Shown here: piece by piece, positions 6,841 to 13,256 of the stretch
How the letters are laid out: each line of letters begins with the position of its first letter
How positions within the stretch are numbered: position 1 is the stretch's first letter
Assembly: GCA_030834835.1 (NCBI GenBank)
Contig: JAUQXD010000201.1
Coordinates: 1-16,062, forward strand
Source of the DNA: Thermoflexales bacterium
GTDB taxonomy: Bacteria; Chloroflexota; Anaerolineae; Fen-1058
Length of the DNA stretch: 16,062 nucleotides
Direction: 5' to 3'
Notes under the pieces: model-generated
Seen by the model: only the letters and a program-made list of their open reading frames with translations
Told to the model about the DNA's origin: nothing
Databases searched by the model: none
Position numbers and translations under genes: made by a program

Positions 6841-8049
6841 TATCTCAATCGCCATCGCCACCGCTTCGCCGCCGCCCAGGCACAGCGTCGCCAGGCCGCG
6901 CTGCAAGCCGCGATCTTTCAACGCATAGATCAACGTGCTCAGCACGCGCGCGCCGCTACACCCCACTGGATGTCCCAGCGCGATCGCGCCGCCGTTGACG
7001 TTGACCTTGTTCCAATCCCAGGCGTGCCCGGCCTGCTCCATGTCGCGCGCATCGGCGATGACCTGCGCGGCGAACGCTTCGTTGATTTCGATCAGATCAA
7101 CGTCGTTCAGCGACCAGTTGATCTTCGTCAATAACCTGGGCATGGCCTTCGCGGGCGCGATGAACAACCATAACGGTTGAACCGCCGCGTGCGTATAACC
7201 GACGATGCGCGCCAGCGGCTTCACCCCCAACTCGCTCGCTCTGGCGCGGCTCATCACGACGACGGCCGCTCCACCGTCGTTCAAGCCCGGCGCATTGCCC
7301 GCCGTCACACGGCCATCGGCTTTGAACGCGGGCTTGAGTTTGCCCAGTACTTCCAGGGATGTATCGCGGCGCGGCCCTTCATCCGTATCGATGATGGTCA
7401 CGCGGCCCTTGGCATCTTTGATTTCGACCGGCGCGATCTCTGCCTTGAATTTGCCTGTCTCGATCGCGGCCACCGCTTTCTGATGGCTCTGGAAAGCGAA
7501 CTCATCCATCTCGGCGCGAGTAACTTCATACTTGTCCGCGATGAATTCAGCCGCGACGCCCATGCTCTGCTTCTCGAAGGGGCACCATAAGCCGTCTTGC
7601 ACCACCGCATCGATCACCTGCGTGTGGCCGTATTTGTGGCCGGTGCGGCCTTCGGGCAGCAGGAACGGCGCAGTGCTCATGCTCTCCATGCCGCCCGCCA
7701 CGTAGATGTCGCCGTCACCGGCTTTGATCATCGAGGCGGCCAACATCGCCGCTTCCAGACCCGAGCCGCACACTTTGTTCACCGTCACCGCGCCCACCGT
7801 GTCGGGCAGCCCCGCGCCGATGGCCGCCTGCCGCGCGGGCGCCTGTCCCGCGCCGGCCGTGACCACCTGACCCATGATCACTTCGTCGATCAACGCGGGA
7901 TCGATGCCGGCGCGTTTCACGGCTTCGCGAATCGCCACTGCGCCCAGCTGCGTGGCAGGGATCGATCCAAATGCGCTCAGGAATTTGCCAATGGGCGTGC
8001 GCGCAGCGCTGACAATCACGGGATCACGATCGGATGGGGAGTGGGTCAT
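6835..8049 (-). CDS. Acetyl-CoA acetyltransferase (thiolase)
   Basis: The 404-residue protein is a full-length degradative/biosynthetic thiolase. The family condenses two acetyl-CoA to acetoacetyl-CoA, or cleaves 3-ketoacyl-CoA. The nucleophilic cysteine is C94 in [10 protein letters not shown], the catalytic histidine is H360 in [12 protein letters not shown], and the second cysteine is C390 in LCLGGG; NEAFAAQ (323-329) is also conserved. The segment [16 protein letters not shown] replaces the more usual MGIGP-type loop, so chain-length preference may differ from the standard acetoacetyl-CoA enzyme. ATG 8049 has GGAGG (complement of 8054-8058) close upstream. It lies upstream of hbd on the same strand. 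Both are probably in one pathway, though an inverted word array at the stop codon separates them. Confidence 0.95.
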   Translation of the reverse strand: MTHSPSDRDPVIVSAARTPIGKFLSAFGSIPATQLGAVAIREAVKRAGIDPALIDEVIMGQVVTAGAGQAPARQAAIGAGLPDTVGAVTVNKVCGSGLEAAMLAASMIKAGDGDIYVAGGMESMSTAPFLLPEGRTGHKYGHTQVIDAVVQDGLWCPFEKQSMGVAAEFIADKYEVTRAEMDEFAFQSHQKAVAAIETGKFKAEIAPVEIKDAKGRVTIIDTDEGPRRDTSLEVLGKLKPAFKADGRVTAGNAPGLNDGGAAVVVMSRARASELGVKPLARIVGYTHAAVQPLWLFIAPAKAMPRLLTKINWSLNDVDLIEINEAFAAQVIADARDMEQAGHAWDWNKVNVNGGAIALGHPVGCSGARVLSTLIYALKDRGLQRGLATLCLGGGEAVAMAIEIE

Positions 8050-8066
8050 AGAACCTCCGTGGAAAA

Positions 8067-8156
8067 GTAAATTGGCTACCTAGTAAATTAGTAGATTGAT
8101 CACCGCGTGAATTTCGTAGCGGCTGAACCAATTTACCAATCTACTAATCTACCGCT
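8067..8156. repeat. Inverted 8-nt word array between HIT gene stop and thiolase RBS
   Basis: Left units gtaaattg (8067), gctaccta, gtaaatta (8083), gtagattg (8091) face right units gaaccaat (8125), ttaccaat (8133), ctactaat (8141), ctaccgct (8149), all spaced 8 nt. Bases 8082-8100 pair with 8135-8153 at 16 of 19 positions, with a 34-nt loop. The right end touches the complement of the HIT gene's TGA (8156-8158). The left end stops about 9 nt before the thiolase ribosome binding site. The array therefore fills nearly the whole intergenic gap. Confidence 0.75.
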
Positions 8157-8650
8157 CACTGCTTTGCACATTGCTCAAACGCCGGTTTCAGCCGCGCCCA
8201 CAGATCATTCAAGTTTTCCGGCAGCACGCGCGTTTCGGCGATGATGGGCATGAAATTGGTGTCGCCCGGCCAGCGCGGCACGATGTGAAAATGAAAGTGC
8301 TGATCGATGCCGCCGCCGCTGGCCTTGCCTACGTTGGCGCCCAGGTTGAACGCGTGGGGGTTGGAGGCCAATCGGATGGCGCGCAGACTTAAATTCGTCA
8401 GCAGCATGATCTCCGTCAGCGTGGCTGCATCGAGTTTCTCCGGTGAATCGACGTGCGCATACGGGTTCACCATCACGTGGCCGGTGTTGTAGGGGAAGAT
8501 GTTCATGATGACGTAGGCCAGTTGCCCGCGGTGCAAGATGAGTGTGGTGGCGTCGTCATGCCTGGGCGCTTCGCAAAACACGCACACCCCGTCGGGCGGT
8601 TTGGCCGCGCCCAGAATGTACGCCATGCGATCGCGCCAGATGTGATCCAT
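8156..8650 (-). CDS. HIT-family protein (histidine triad nucleotide hydrolase/phosphorylase)
   Basis: The 164-residue protein carries the histidine triad QHFHFHIVPRW (H118, H120, H122), the middle histidine being the nucleophile in the family. Other family marks are CVFCEAP (C23/C26, a probable zinc site), NIFPYNTGHVMVNPYAHV (50-67) and FNLGANVGKASGGGIDQH (101-118). Proteins of this longer, zinc-containing type act on dinucleoside polyphosphates such as Ap4A, or on adenylated metabolites. The exact substrate cannot be assigned. ATG 8650 is only weakly supported by an AGGGG about 10-14 nt upstream, and an internal ATG at residue 9 is an alternative. It heads the minus-strand group HIT-thiolase-hbd and is divergent from the MscS gene. 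Confidence 0.93.
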   Translation of the reverse strand: MDHIWRDRMAYILGAAKPPDGVCVFCEAPRHDDATTLILHRGQLAYVIMNIFPYNTGHVMVNPYAHVDSPEKLDAATLTEIMLLTNLSLRAIRLASNPHAFNLGANVGKASGGGIDQHFHFHIVPRWPGDTNFMPIIAETRVLPENLNDLWARLKPAFEQCAKQ

Positions 8651-8680
8651 TCAGTTTTGCCCCTGGTGGTTGATGGCACT

Positions 8681-8686
8681 ATTTTA
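8681..8686 (-). promoter_or_regulatory. Possible -10 element for the HIT gene
   Basis: On the minus strand the HIT gene is preceded by TAAAAT, 30 nt before the ATG at 8650. This is a fair match to the -10 consensus, and the surrounding GC-rich DNA makes an A/T hexamer stand out. No convincing -35 box is visible at the right spacing, so the call is weak. The 95-bp gap (8651-8745) is the only divergent intergenic region in the window and should hold promoters for both sides. Confidence 0.3.
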
Positions 8687-8732
8687 CACCAAATGACCCT
8701 GAGTTTGCGCCGCAATGCGCCAGCGGTTGGAG

Positions 8733-8738
8733 TACAAT
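8733..8738 (+). promoter_or_regulatory. Candidate -10 box TACAAT, possibly leaderless start of the MscS gene
   Basis: TACAAT lies 7 nt before the ATG at 8746, and there is no Shine-Dalgarno sequence in the space between. If transcription starts the usual 6-8 nt after the -10 box, the mRNA would begin at or next to the start codon, i.e. a leaderless transcript. No good -35 hexamer is seen. The same TACAAT occurs upstream of the gene at 11931. Confidence 0.4.
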
Positions 8739-8745
8739 TACGGCC

Positions 8746-9621
8746 ATGACCATCTGGCAAGACCTGGTGACCGGTATGACACAATCGATCAGCGGCGTGC
8801 TGATCGCGCAAATTGTCCTCATCGCCGTGGCGGCCTGGCTGCTGGGCCAGGTCTTAAGCTGGCGGATGCCGCGCCTGTTTGTCGGCCGCGCTCGCCGCAA
8901 CCTCAGCGCCGCCCGCCGCGAGACGCTGTTCAAGCTCATCGGCGGCGCCACGCATGCGGTAGTGTACATCATCGCCATTCTGATGATCCTGTCGCTGTTC
9001 TTTCCCGGCGGCAATGTGCTGACCGCGCTGGGCCTGATCAGCGCGGGCGTGGCGTTTGCCGCGCGCCCTTTCTTCAGTGATGTTATCAGCGGTATCGCGC
9101 TGCTGTTTGACGATCACTACAGCGTGGGCGAGAAGGTGCAGCTGCTGGACGTGAGCGGCTACATCGAAGATGTGCAGCTGCGCTACACCTACATTCGCGG
9201 CGACGGCGGCGAACTGCTGATCGTGCCCAACGGCGAGGTGCGCCTCATCCGCAACTTCAGCCGCAGCGCCTTCTCGCTGGCGTCCGTGCAGGTCACGGTG
9301 CCGCGCGAACAGGTGGCGACCACGCTGTCCATTTTGCGCAAGGTCGCGGCGCAGTTCTATGCCGAAAGCGACAACATCGTGGAGGAGCCGCTGGTGCTCA
9401 GCGAAAGCGGCCTGCTCAGCACCGAGACGCTGCTGACCGTCAAGGTCAAAGCGGAGTACGGTCACGGCGCAAAAGTGCGCACGCATTTGATCACACGCAT
9501 CCATAAGGCGCTGGGCGAGCAGAGCATCAGCGCCACGCCGGAGCCTACGCCCGAGCGAGCCACGGTGCCTATCAATACGGCTGAAGTCCGCGCCGCCCTG
9601 CGCAAGAAAGGCGATCTGTGA
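8746..9621 (+). CDS. MscS-family mechanosensitive ion channel
   Basis: The 291-residue protein is a small-conductance mechanosensitive channel, a membrane protein that releases solutes on osmotic downshock. Three hydrophobic helices are visible: about 17-35, 68-86 and 91-108. The third is the Gly/Ala-rich pore helix (LTALGLISAGVAFAARP) followed by the family signature FFSDVISGIALLFDDHYSVGEKV. The cytoplasmic beta domain contains SGYIEDVQLRYTYIRGDGGE and LIVPNGEVRLIRNFSR. The C-terminal tail (262-291) is Pro/charged and ends RKKGDL. ATG 8746 is unusual in having no Shine-Dalgarno site and a -10-like box 7 nt upstream. The TGA overlaps the ATG of birA by one base (TGATG), so translation is probably coupled. 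Confidence 0.93.
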   Translation: MTIWQDLVTGMTQSISGVLIAQIVLIAVAAWLLGQVLSWRMPRLFVGRARRNLSAARRETLFKLIGGATHAVVYIIAILMILSLFFPGGNVLTALGLISAGVAFAARPFFSDVISGIALLFDDHYSVGEKVQLLDVSGYIEDVQLRYTYIRGDGGELLIVPNGEVRLIRNFSRSAFSLASVQVTVPREQVATTLSILRKVAAQFYAESDNIVEEPLVLSESGLLSTETLLTVKVKAEYGHGAKVRTHLITRIHKALGEQSISATPEPTPERATVPINTAEVRAALRKKGDL

Positions 9622-10472
9622 TGCTCACGACCGATCTCGTCCGTGCCGCGCTGCGCGACATGCCGTTGATCTCGATCGTCGAACATCACGCCTCGATCGG
9701 TTCCACCAACGATCGAGCGCGCGAACTGGCGAACGCGGGCATGCGGGCGCAAACTGCTGCGCCCGAAATCGCGTTGATTTCCGCCGACGAACAACTCAGC
9801 GGGCGCGGGCGGCAAAATCGAGCGTGGTTCACGCCCCCCGGTACAGCGCTGGCGATCTCGCTGCTGACCCGACCGGTCATCGCCCCTCAACACGCGATGC
9901 GCCTCACCATGCTGGCCGGCCTCGCCACCGTCGAGGGCATCGAGCAAGCGACGGGGCTGCGGCTCGATCTCAAGTGGCCGAATGACGTGGTGGCAATTCA
10001 TAATTCACAATTCACAGTGCACAATGCTCAGCCTTCAGCCTTCAGCCTTCAGCCATTGAAAGTCGGTGGAATCCTGACCGAAGCCTCATTTCAGGGCGAT
10101 GGATTAGAGTACGCCGTCGTCGGGATGGGCATCAACGTCAACGTCGATTTCAGCAGTAATGCCGACCTGCGCGACATCGCCACGAGTTTGAATACGCTGC
10201 GCGGGAACCCAATCGATCGCGCCGTTGTATTGAAAGAGATCGTCGCCGCTTTCGTCGAACGCTATGCCTGGTTGAACGACGGCGATCGATTGCGCGAAGC
10301 GTGGGCCGCGCGGCTGATCAACCTGGGACGCGACATTCGCGTGCAGTTGGACGACACGATCCTCACCGGTCGTTCAGAAAACGTCGATACGGATGGCGCG
10401 TTGTTGTTGCGCACGCCGGATGGACAATTACACCGTTTGCTCTCGGGGGATGTGACCCTCCACAACCTATGA
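9621..10472 (+). CDS. birA: Biotin--[acetyl-CoA-carboxylase] ligase with in-frame repeat insertion
   Basis: The 283-residue protein attaches biotin to the carrier domain of acyl-CoA carboxylases through biotinyl-AMP. It lacks the N-terminal DNA-binding domain of the E. coli bifunctional BirA, so it is a stand-alone (monofunctional) ligase. Motifs are GSTNDRA (27-33), the biotinyl-AMP loop GRGRQNR (61-67), KWPND (118-122), KVGGILTE (147-154, K147 being the expected biotin-contacting lysine) and GMGINVNV (168-175). Between KWPND and KVGG the family usually has a few residues; here there are about 23, encoded by a 7-nt word array. Start: ATG 9621 (TGATG overlap with the MscS gene) is preferred to GTG 9618, with GAAAGG about 10 nt upstream. 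The stop overlaps the next gene by ATGA. Confidence 0.93.
   Translation: MLTTDLVRAALRDMPLISIVEHHASIGSTNDRARELANAGMRAQTAAPEIALISADEQLSGRGRQNRAWFTPPGTALAISLLTRPVIAPQHAMRLTMLAGLATVEGIEQATGLRLDLKWPNDVVAIHNSQFTVHNAQPSAFSLQPLKVGGILTEASFQGDGLEYAVVGMGINVNVDFSSNADLRDIATSLNTLRGNPIDRAVVLKEIVAAFVERYAWLNDGDRLREAWAARLINLGRDIRVQLDDTILTGRSENVDTDGALLLRTPDGQLHRLLSGDVTLHNL
9995..10054. repeat. In-frame 7-nt word array inside birA
   Basis: Sixty bases show strict 7-nt periodicity: aattcat (9995), aattcac (10002 and 10009), agtgcac (10016), aatgctc (10023), agccttc (10030, 10037, 10044) and a final agcc. The word changes from an aattcac type to an agccttc type through two intermediate units. Sixty nt is 20 codons, so the frame is kept. 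The encoded residues 125-145 are His/Asn/Gln/Ser/Phe-rich and unlike any part of the ligase family. It is the same kind of array seen at the gene ends, but here within a reading frame. Confidence 0.85.
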
Positions 10473-11857
10473 GTCCTGATCTCGAATGGCGCGTTGATGA
10501 TCCCGCCGGTGAACAGACCATCGCCACGACGCCCCCGCCACGTCCACCACGTTGGCGCAAATGGGCGATCGGGTTGGTGGTGATGCTCGGCGTTGGCCTG
10601 GGTGTGCTGTATCGATCCATCCCGGAACCCGTTCGACCCGCACCCACGCCGACAGTGATCCCATCGCCAACCCCAACCGCGATGCCGGCGGCGCTTTACA
10701 AAACCATCGCGCGCGAGGCGCAGGCGCTGGCCGATGGCGATCGAGCGGCCTTCGATCAGATCATCGACATCCAGAACTACAACCATTACCAGGCGCTGAT
10801 CGACAACTTCGAAGCGTGGGGCCAGCCAACCGATGCCGCGTTGTATTCCATTCTCGATTTCCGGCTGACGGCCAAAGATAAAGCCTGGGTAAGGGTCAAA
10901 CAGTTCCGAGTTAATGATTTTGTGCAGGAAATCCGGTTCTATCACTTGCGCAACGGCGAATGGCGGCGCACCGATTTCGATCCATCATTCTGGAGCGGAC
11001 GCACCGAAACCAGTGAAACGCCACATTTTCGATTCACCTACTTCATCGAAGACTACGATCTGATCGAGCCAATGGCAACTCTGCTGGAAGCCGATTATGA
11101 GCAGATCTGCGCCGACTTTGCCTGCGCGAGATTGCCTCTGCCTGAAGGCATCTCCCCCCCGGGCGCTTACGAACCTCCGATCTGTGCTTTCGGCTACTGT
11201 TCAGGGCCAGAAGAGTGTGTCAAGGCGCTGGGCAAACGGTGGTGTAGTGGCTTTCCACGCGAAATCACCATTACCTTCAAAATGACTGCTCCGTCTGAGC
11301 AGCAGAATAATTTCGACATTGCACCCAATGGTGATCTGACTCTTACCATGGCGTCACTACGCTATTTGAACCAGATCGCGCCGCTTGATCTGGAACAATC
11401 GCTTCGCAACCCGATCACGTGGCTGCACATCATGCGGCTGGCCTATGGTCGGGTGGATCTTCAGGGGCCGCCGCCGCAGGGCCGCGCTCTGGTGATTGCC
11501 ATCTTCTTCCGCGAATACGATCGGGTGTTGAAGCTCACGGGCAGTGCGCCGCTGGAGATGCCGGAAGAATTCAAAAATCTGGACACACTGAACTTGCTGC
11601 CGCTCGATAATTTGTGGAGCGAAATCGACGATGCCAATGCGACTCAACTGTATGCTATGGCCTACGCCGTCGTCGGATACATCGAGGACGAATTCGGCTG
11701 GCCCGCCGTTGTCAAATTACTGAAGGCTATTGGCCCCTCGAAGTCACTGGCCGAAGCCCTGGCTGGGACAATCGACTTCAAACCGGGCAGCACCTATATT
11801 GAATTTGAACAGAACTGGCGGGCCTGGGTGAAATCTAATAGTTCAGCCGCGCCGTAA
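10469..11857 (+). CDS. MSPDxEW membrane protein, paralogue 1 (SnoaL-like + peptidase-MA-like extracellular part)
   Basis: The 462-residue product starts at ATG 10469 (ATGA overlap with birA). The longer frame from 10301 is out-of-frame birA and is rejected. Layout: cytosolic peptide 1-30 (MSPDLEWRV... PPRWRK), one TM helix 31-49, Pro/Thr linker 52-72, then an extracellular part. Residues 75-180 (ALADGDRAAF, EIRFYHLRNGEWRRT, SFWSG) look SnoaL/NTF2-like. Residues 185-455 resemble the peptidase-MA fold, ending with YIEDEFGWPAVVKLLKAIG and FEQNWRAWV. The expected HExxH is absent; the region reads WLHIMRL. This copy alone has a cysteine-rich insertion (C214, C219, C239, C244, C250, C259), probably disulfide-bonded. 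Function unknown. Fold assignments are inference from layout and motif memory, not a search. Confidence 0.8.
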   Translation: MSPDLEWRVDDPAGEQTIATTPPPRPPRWRKWAIGLVVMLGVGLGVLYRSIPEPVRPAPTPTVIPSPTPTAMPAALYKTIAREAQALADGDRAAFDQIIDIQNYNHYQALIDNFEAWGQPTDAALYSILDFRLTAKDKAWVRVKQFRVNDFVQEIRFYHLRNGEWRRTDFDPSFWSGRTETSETPHFRFTYFIEDYDLIEPMATLLEADYEQICADFACARLPLPEGISPPGAYEPPICAFGYCSGPEECVKALGKRWCSGFPREITITFKMTAPSEQQNNFDIAPNGDLTLTMASLRYLNQIAPLDLEQSLRNPITWLHIMRLAYGRVDLQGPPPQGRALVIAIFFREYDRVLKLTGSAPLEMPEEFKNLDTLNLLPLDNLWSEIDDANATQLYAMAYAVVGYIEDEFGWPAVVKLLKAIGPSKSLAEALAGTIDFKPGSTYIEFEQNWRAWVKSNSSAAP

Positions 11858-11876
11858 ATTTAGGGGGACGATCAGG

Positions 11877-11882
11877 TACAAT
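11877..11882 (+). promoter_or_regulatory. Candidate -10 box TACAAT upstream of MSPDxEW paralogue 2
   Basis: The 73-bp gap between paralogues 1 and 2 contains TACAAT, the same hexamer that precedes the MscS gene. It would place a transcription start near 11889 and a leader of about 40 nt. There is no clear -35 box. The start codon at 11931 is preceded by GGGGG (11921-11925), a weak ribosome binding site. Confidence 0.35.
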
Positions 11883-11930
11883 CAAATCACTTAACGGGCA
11901 GCACGACGCGACAGCGAGCCGGGGGTAATC

Positions 11931-13256
11931 ATGTCGCCGGATATAGAATGGCAGATCGGGGAAGCGTCTGAACAAGAGACGGTCGTCAAGACGCAGCCCA
12001 GGCCGCCCTCGCGCTGGCGGAAAATCCTCGTCGGCACAACGCTAATCTTGGGCGCGAGTTTGGGCGTCGCCTACTCGTTCATTCCCGCCGCACCTCCACC
12101 CCGCACACCCACCCCGGTCTCGACGATACCACCGCCTCCGCTGCTGGAGCCTGTCATCCATCGCGAATCGCACGCCTTGGCCACCGGCGATGAAAGCACC
12201 TACCTGGCGCAGCAAGATCAGGTTGACGGCGCGTGGTATCGCGATCAGCAGGCCGCCTTCAAACCGTGGGGGACGCCGCCGGGCGATCGGTTGTACACGA
12301 TTCTGGAGCAGGGCTACTCCGCCACCGGTCGTGCCTGGGCCGAAGTCACGCAGTGGATCAGCCCCGATGTGTACGTGCGCGAGACGCGCTTCTATCAACT
12401 GCGCGAGACGATGGATGGACCGCAATGGAAACGCGCGCGCCCCGATCGGTCGTTCTGGAGCGGCGCGCAATGGCGAGGCAGTTCCGTGCAGTTCCAGATT
12501 GCTTATCCGGCTGAAGACAATCGGCAGGCGTGGCGCGTGACACAGCGCTTTGAGCGCGTGTACGATATTCTGTGCCGCGATCTGAATTGTCCGGCGCGCA
12601 CTCGACGCAGGCAGGCCATCGACCTGATCTTTGATCCGGCGCAAGCCGTGCCTGTTATCGATGTGGGCGAGCGCTTAATCATCACGTTACCGTCGCCGCG
12701 CCTGCTGGAATTCCACGAACCGTACGGCACCGCCGACGATGCCGTCACCACCCTCGCGTATCGCGTCTTGCTTGACTCCGTCACGCGGCAGGCTAGCGGC
12801 GACGCCGCGCGCTGGCGGACCAACACCAACGGCGATCTGATTTTGCAGGGCGTTCAAGCCTGGCAGCAGCTGCGCATCCAGCTGGCGCGGGCCACGCCGC
12901 CCGAACAGACTTTCATCAACGCCCCCGGCGAATTGTGGTCCGGCCCGTCGCAGGGTGAACCCGGCGAGACGCAACAGTTCTATCGTGATGTGCTGGCCGG
13001 GGCGCAGCTCATGCCGCTGGCGCAATTGTGGACGCTGCCGCCCGACGCGCTGATGACCAGCGGCGATGGCGATGTAGTCGATGCCGAGATCGATGCACTG
13101 ATCGCCTTCATCGAAGAACGCTACGGCAATGCCGGTGTGATCAAGCTTCTCAACGCGCTCGGCCCGGCCCGATCGCTCGAGCAAGCGATCGAGACCGCGT
13201 TCAGCGTGCCCTTCGCCGAGTTTAATCAGCAGTGGCAGGAGTGGATCGATCAATGA
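11931..13256 (+). CDS. MSPDxEW membrane protein, paralogue 2
   Basis: The 441-residue product repeats the layout of paralogue 1. A cytosolic peptide opens MSPDIEWQIG and has QETVV and RWRK before the TM helix (31-49). A Pro/Thr linker (52-72) follows, then a SnoaL/NTF2-like segment (HALATGDESTYLAQQDQ, WYRDQQAAFKPWGTP, VRETRFYQLR, SFWSG) and a peptidase-MA-like C-terminal half. C215 and C220 (LCRDLNC) are conserved in all three copies and probably form a disulfide. Where active peptidase-MA enzymes have L-A-H-E-x-x-H this copy reads LAYRVLL, and the 'WLxEG' helix is represented by LQGVQAW. A zinc peptidase activity is therefore unlikely. The C-terminus (IEERYGNAGVIKLLNALG, FNQQWQEWID) matches the usual end of that fold. 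The stop overlaps paralogue 3 by ATGA. Confidence 0.8.
   Translation: MSPDIEWQIGEASEQETVVKTQPRPPSRWRKILVGTTLILGASLGVAYSFIPAAPPPRTPTPVSTIPPPPLLEPVIHRESHALATGDESTYLAQQDQVDGAWYRDQQAAFKPWGTPPGDRLYTILEQGYSATGRAWAEVTQWISPDVYVRETRFYQLRETMDGPQWKRARPDRSFWSGAQWRGSSVQFQIAYPAEDNRQAWRVTQRFERVYDILCRDLNCPARTRRRQAIDLIFDPAQAVPVIDVGERLIITLPSPRLLEFHEPYGTADDAVTTLAYRVLLDSVTRQASGDAARWRTNTNGDLILQGVQAWQQLRIQLARATPPEQTFINAPGELWSGPSQGEPGETQQFYRDVLAGAQLMPLAQLWTLPPDALMTSGDGDVVDAEIDALIAFIEERYGNAGVIKLLNALGPARSLEQAIETAFSVPFAEFNQQWQEWIDQ

Noticed and set aside
3926..8156. The short repeat arrays as CRISPR arrays
   Set aside because: Units are 7-8 nt, contiguous and without spacers; no cas genes are present.
9995..10054. 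The birA insertion as an intein or group II intron remnant
   Set aside because: It is only 60 nt, purely heptad-repetitive, and has no splicing motifs.
10301..10468. Upstream extension of MSPDxEW paralogue 1 into birA
   Set aside because: All three paralogues begin with MSPD-L/I-EW, and the ATGA overlap at 10469 gives a natural start.
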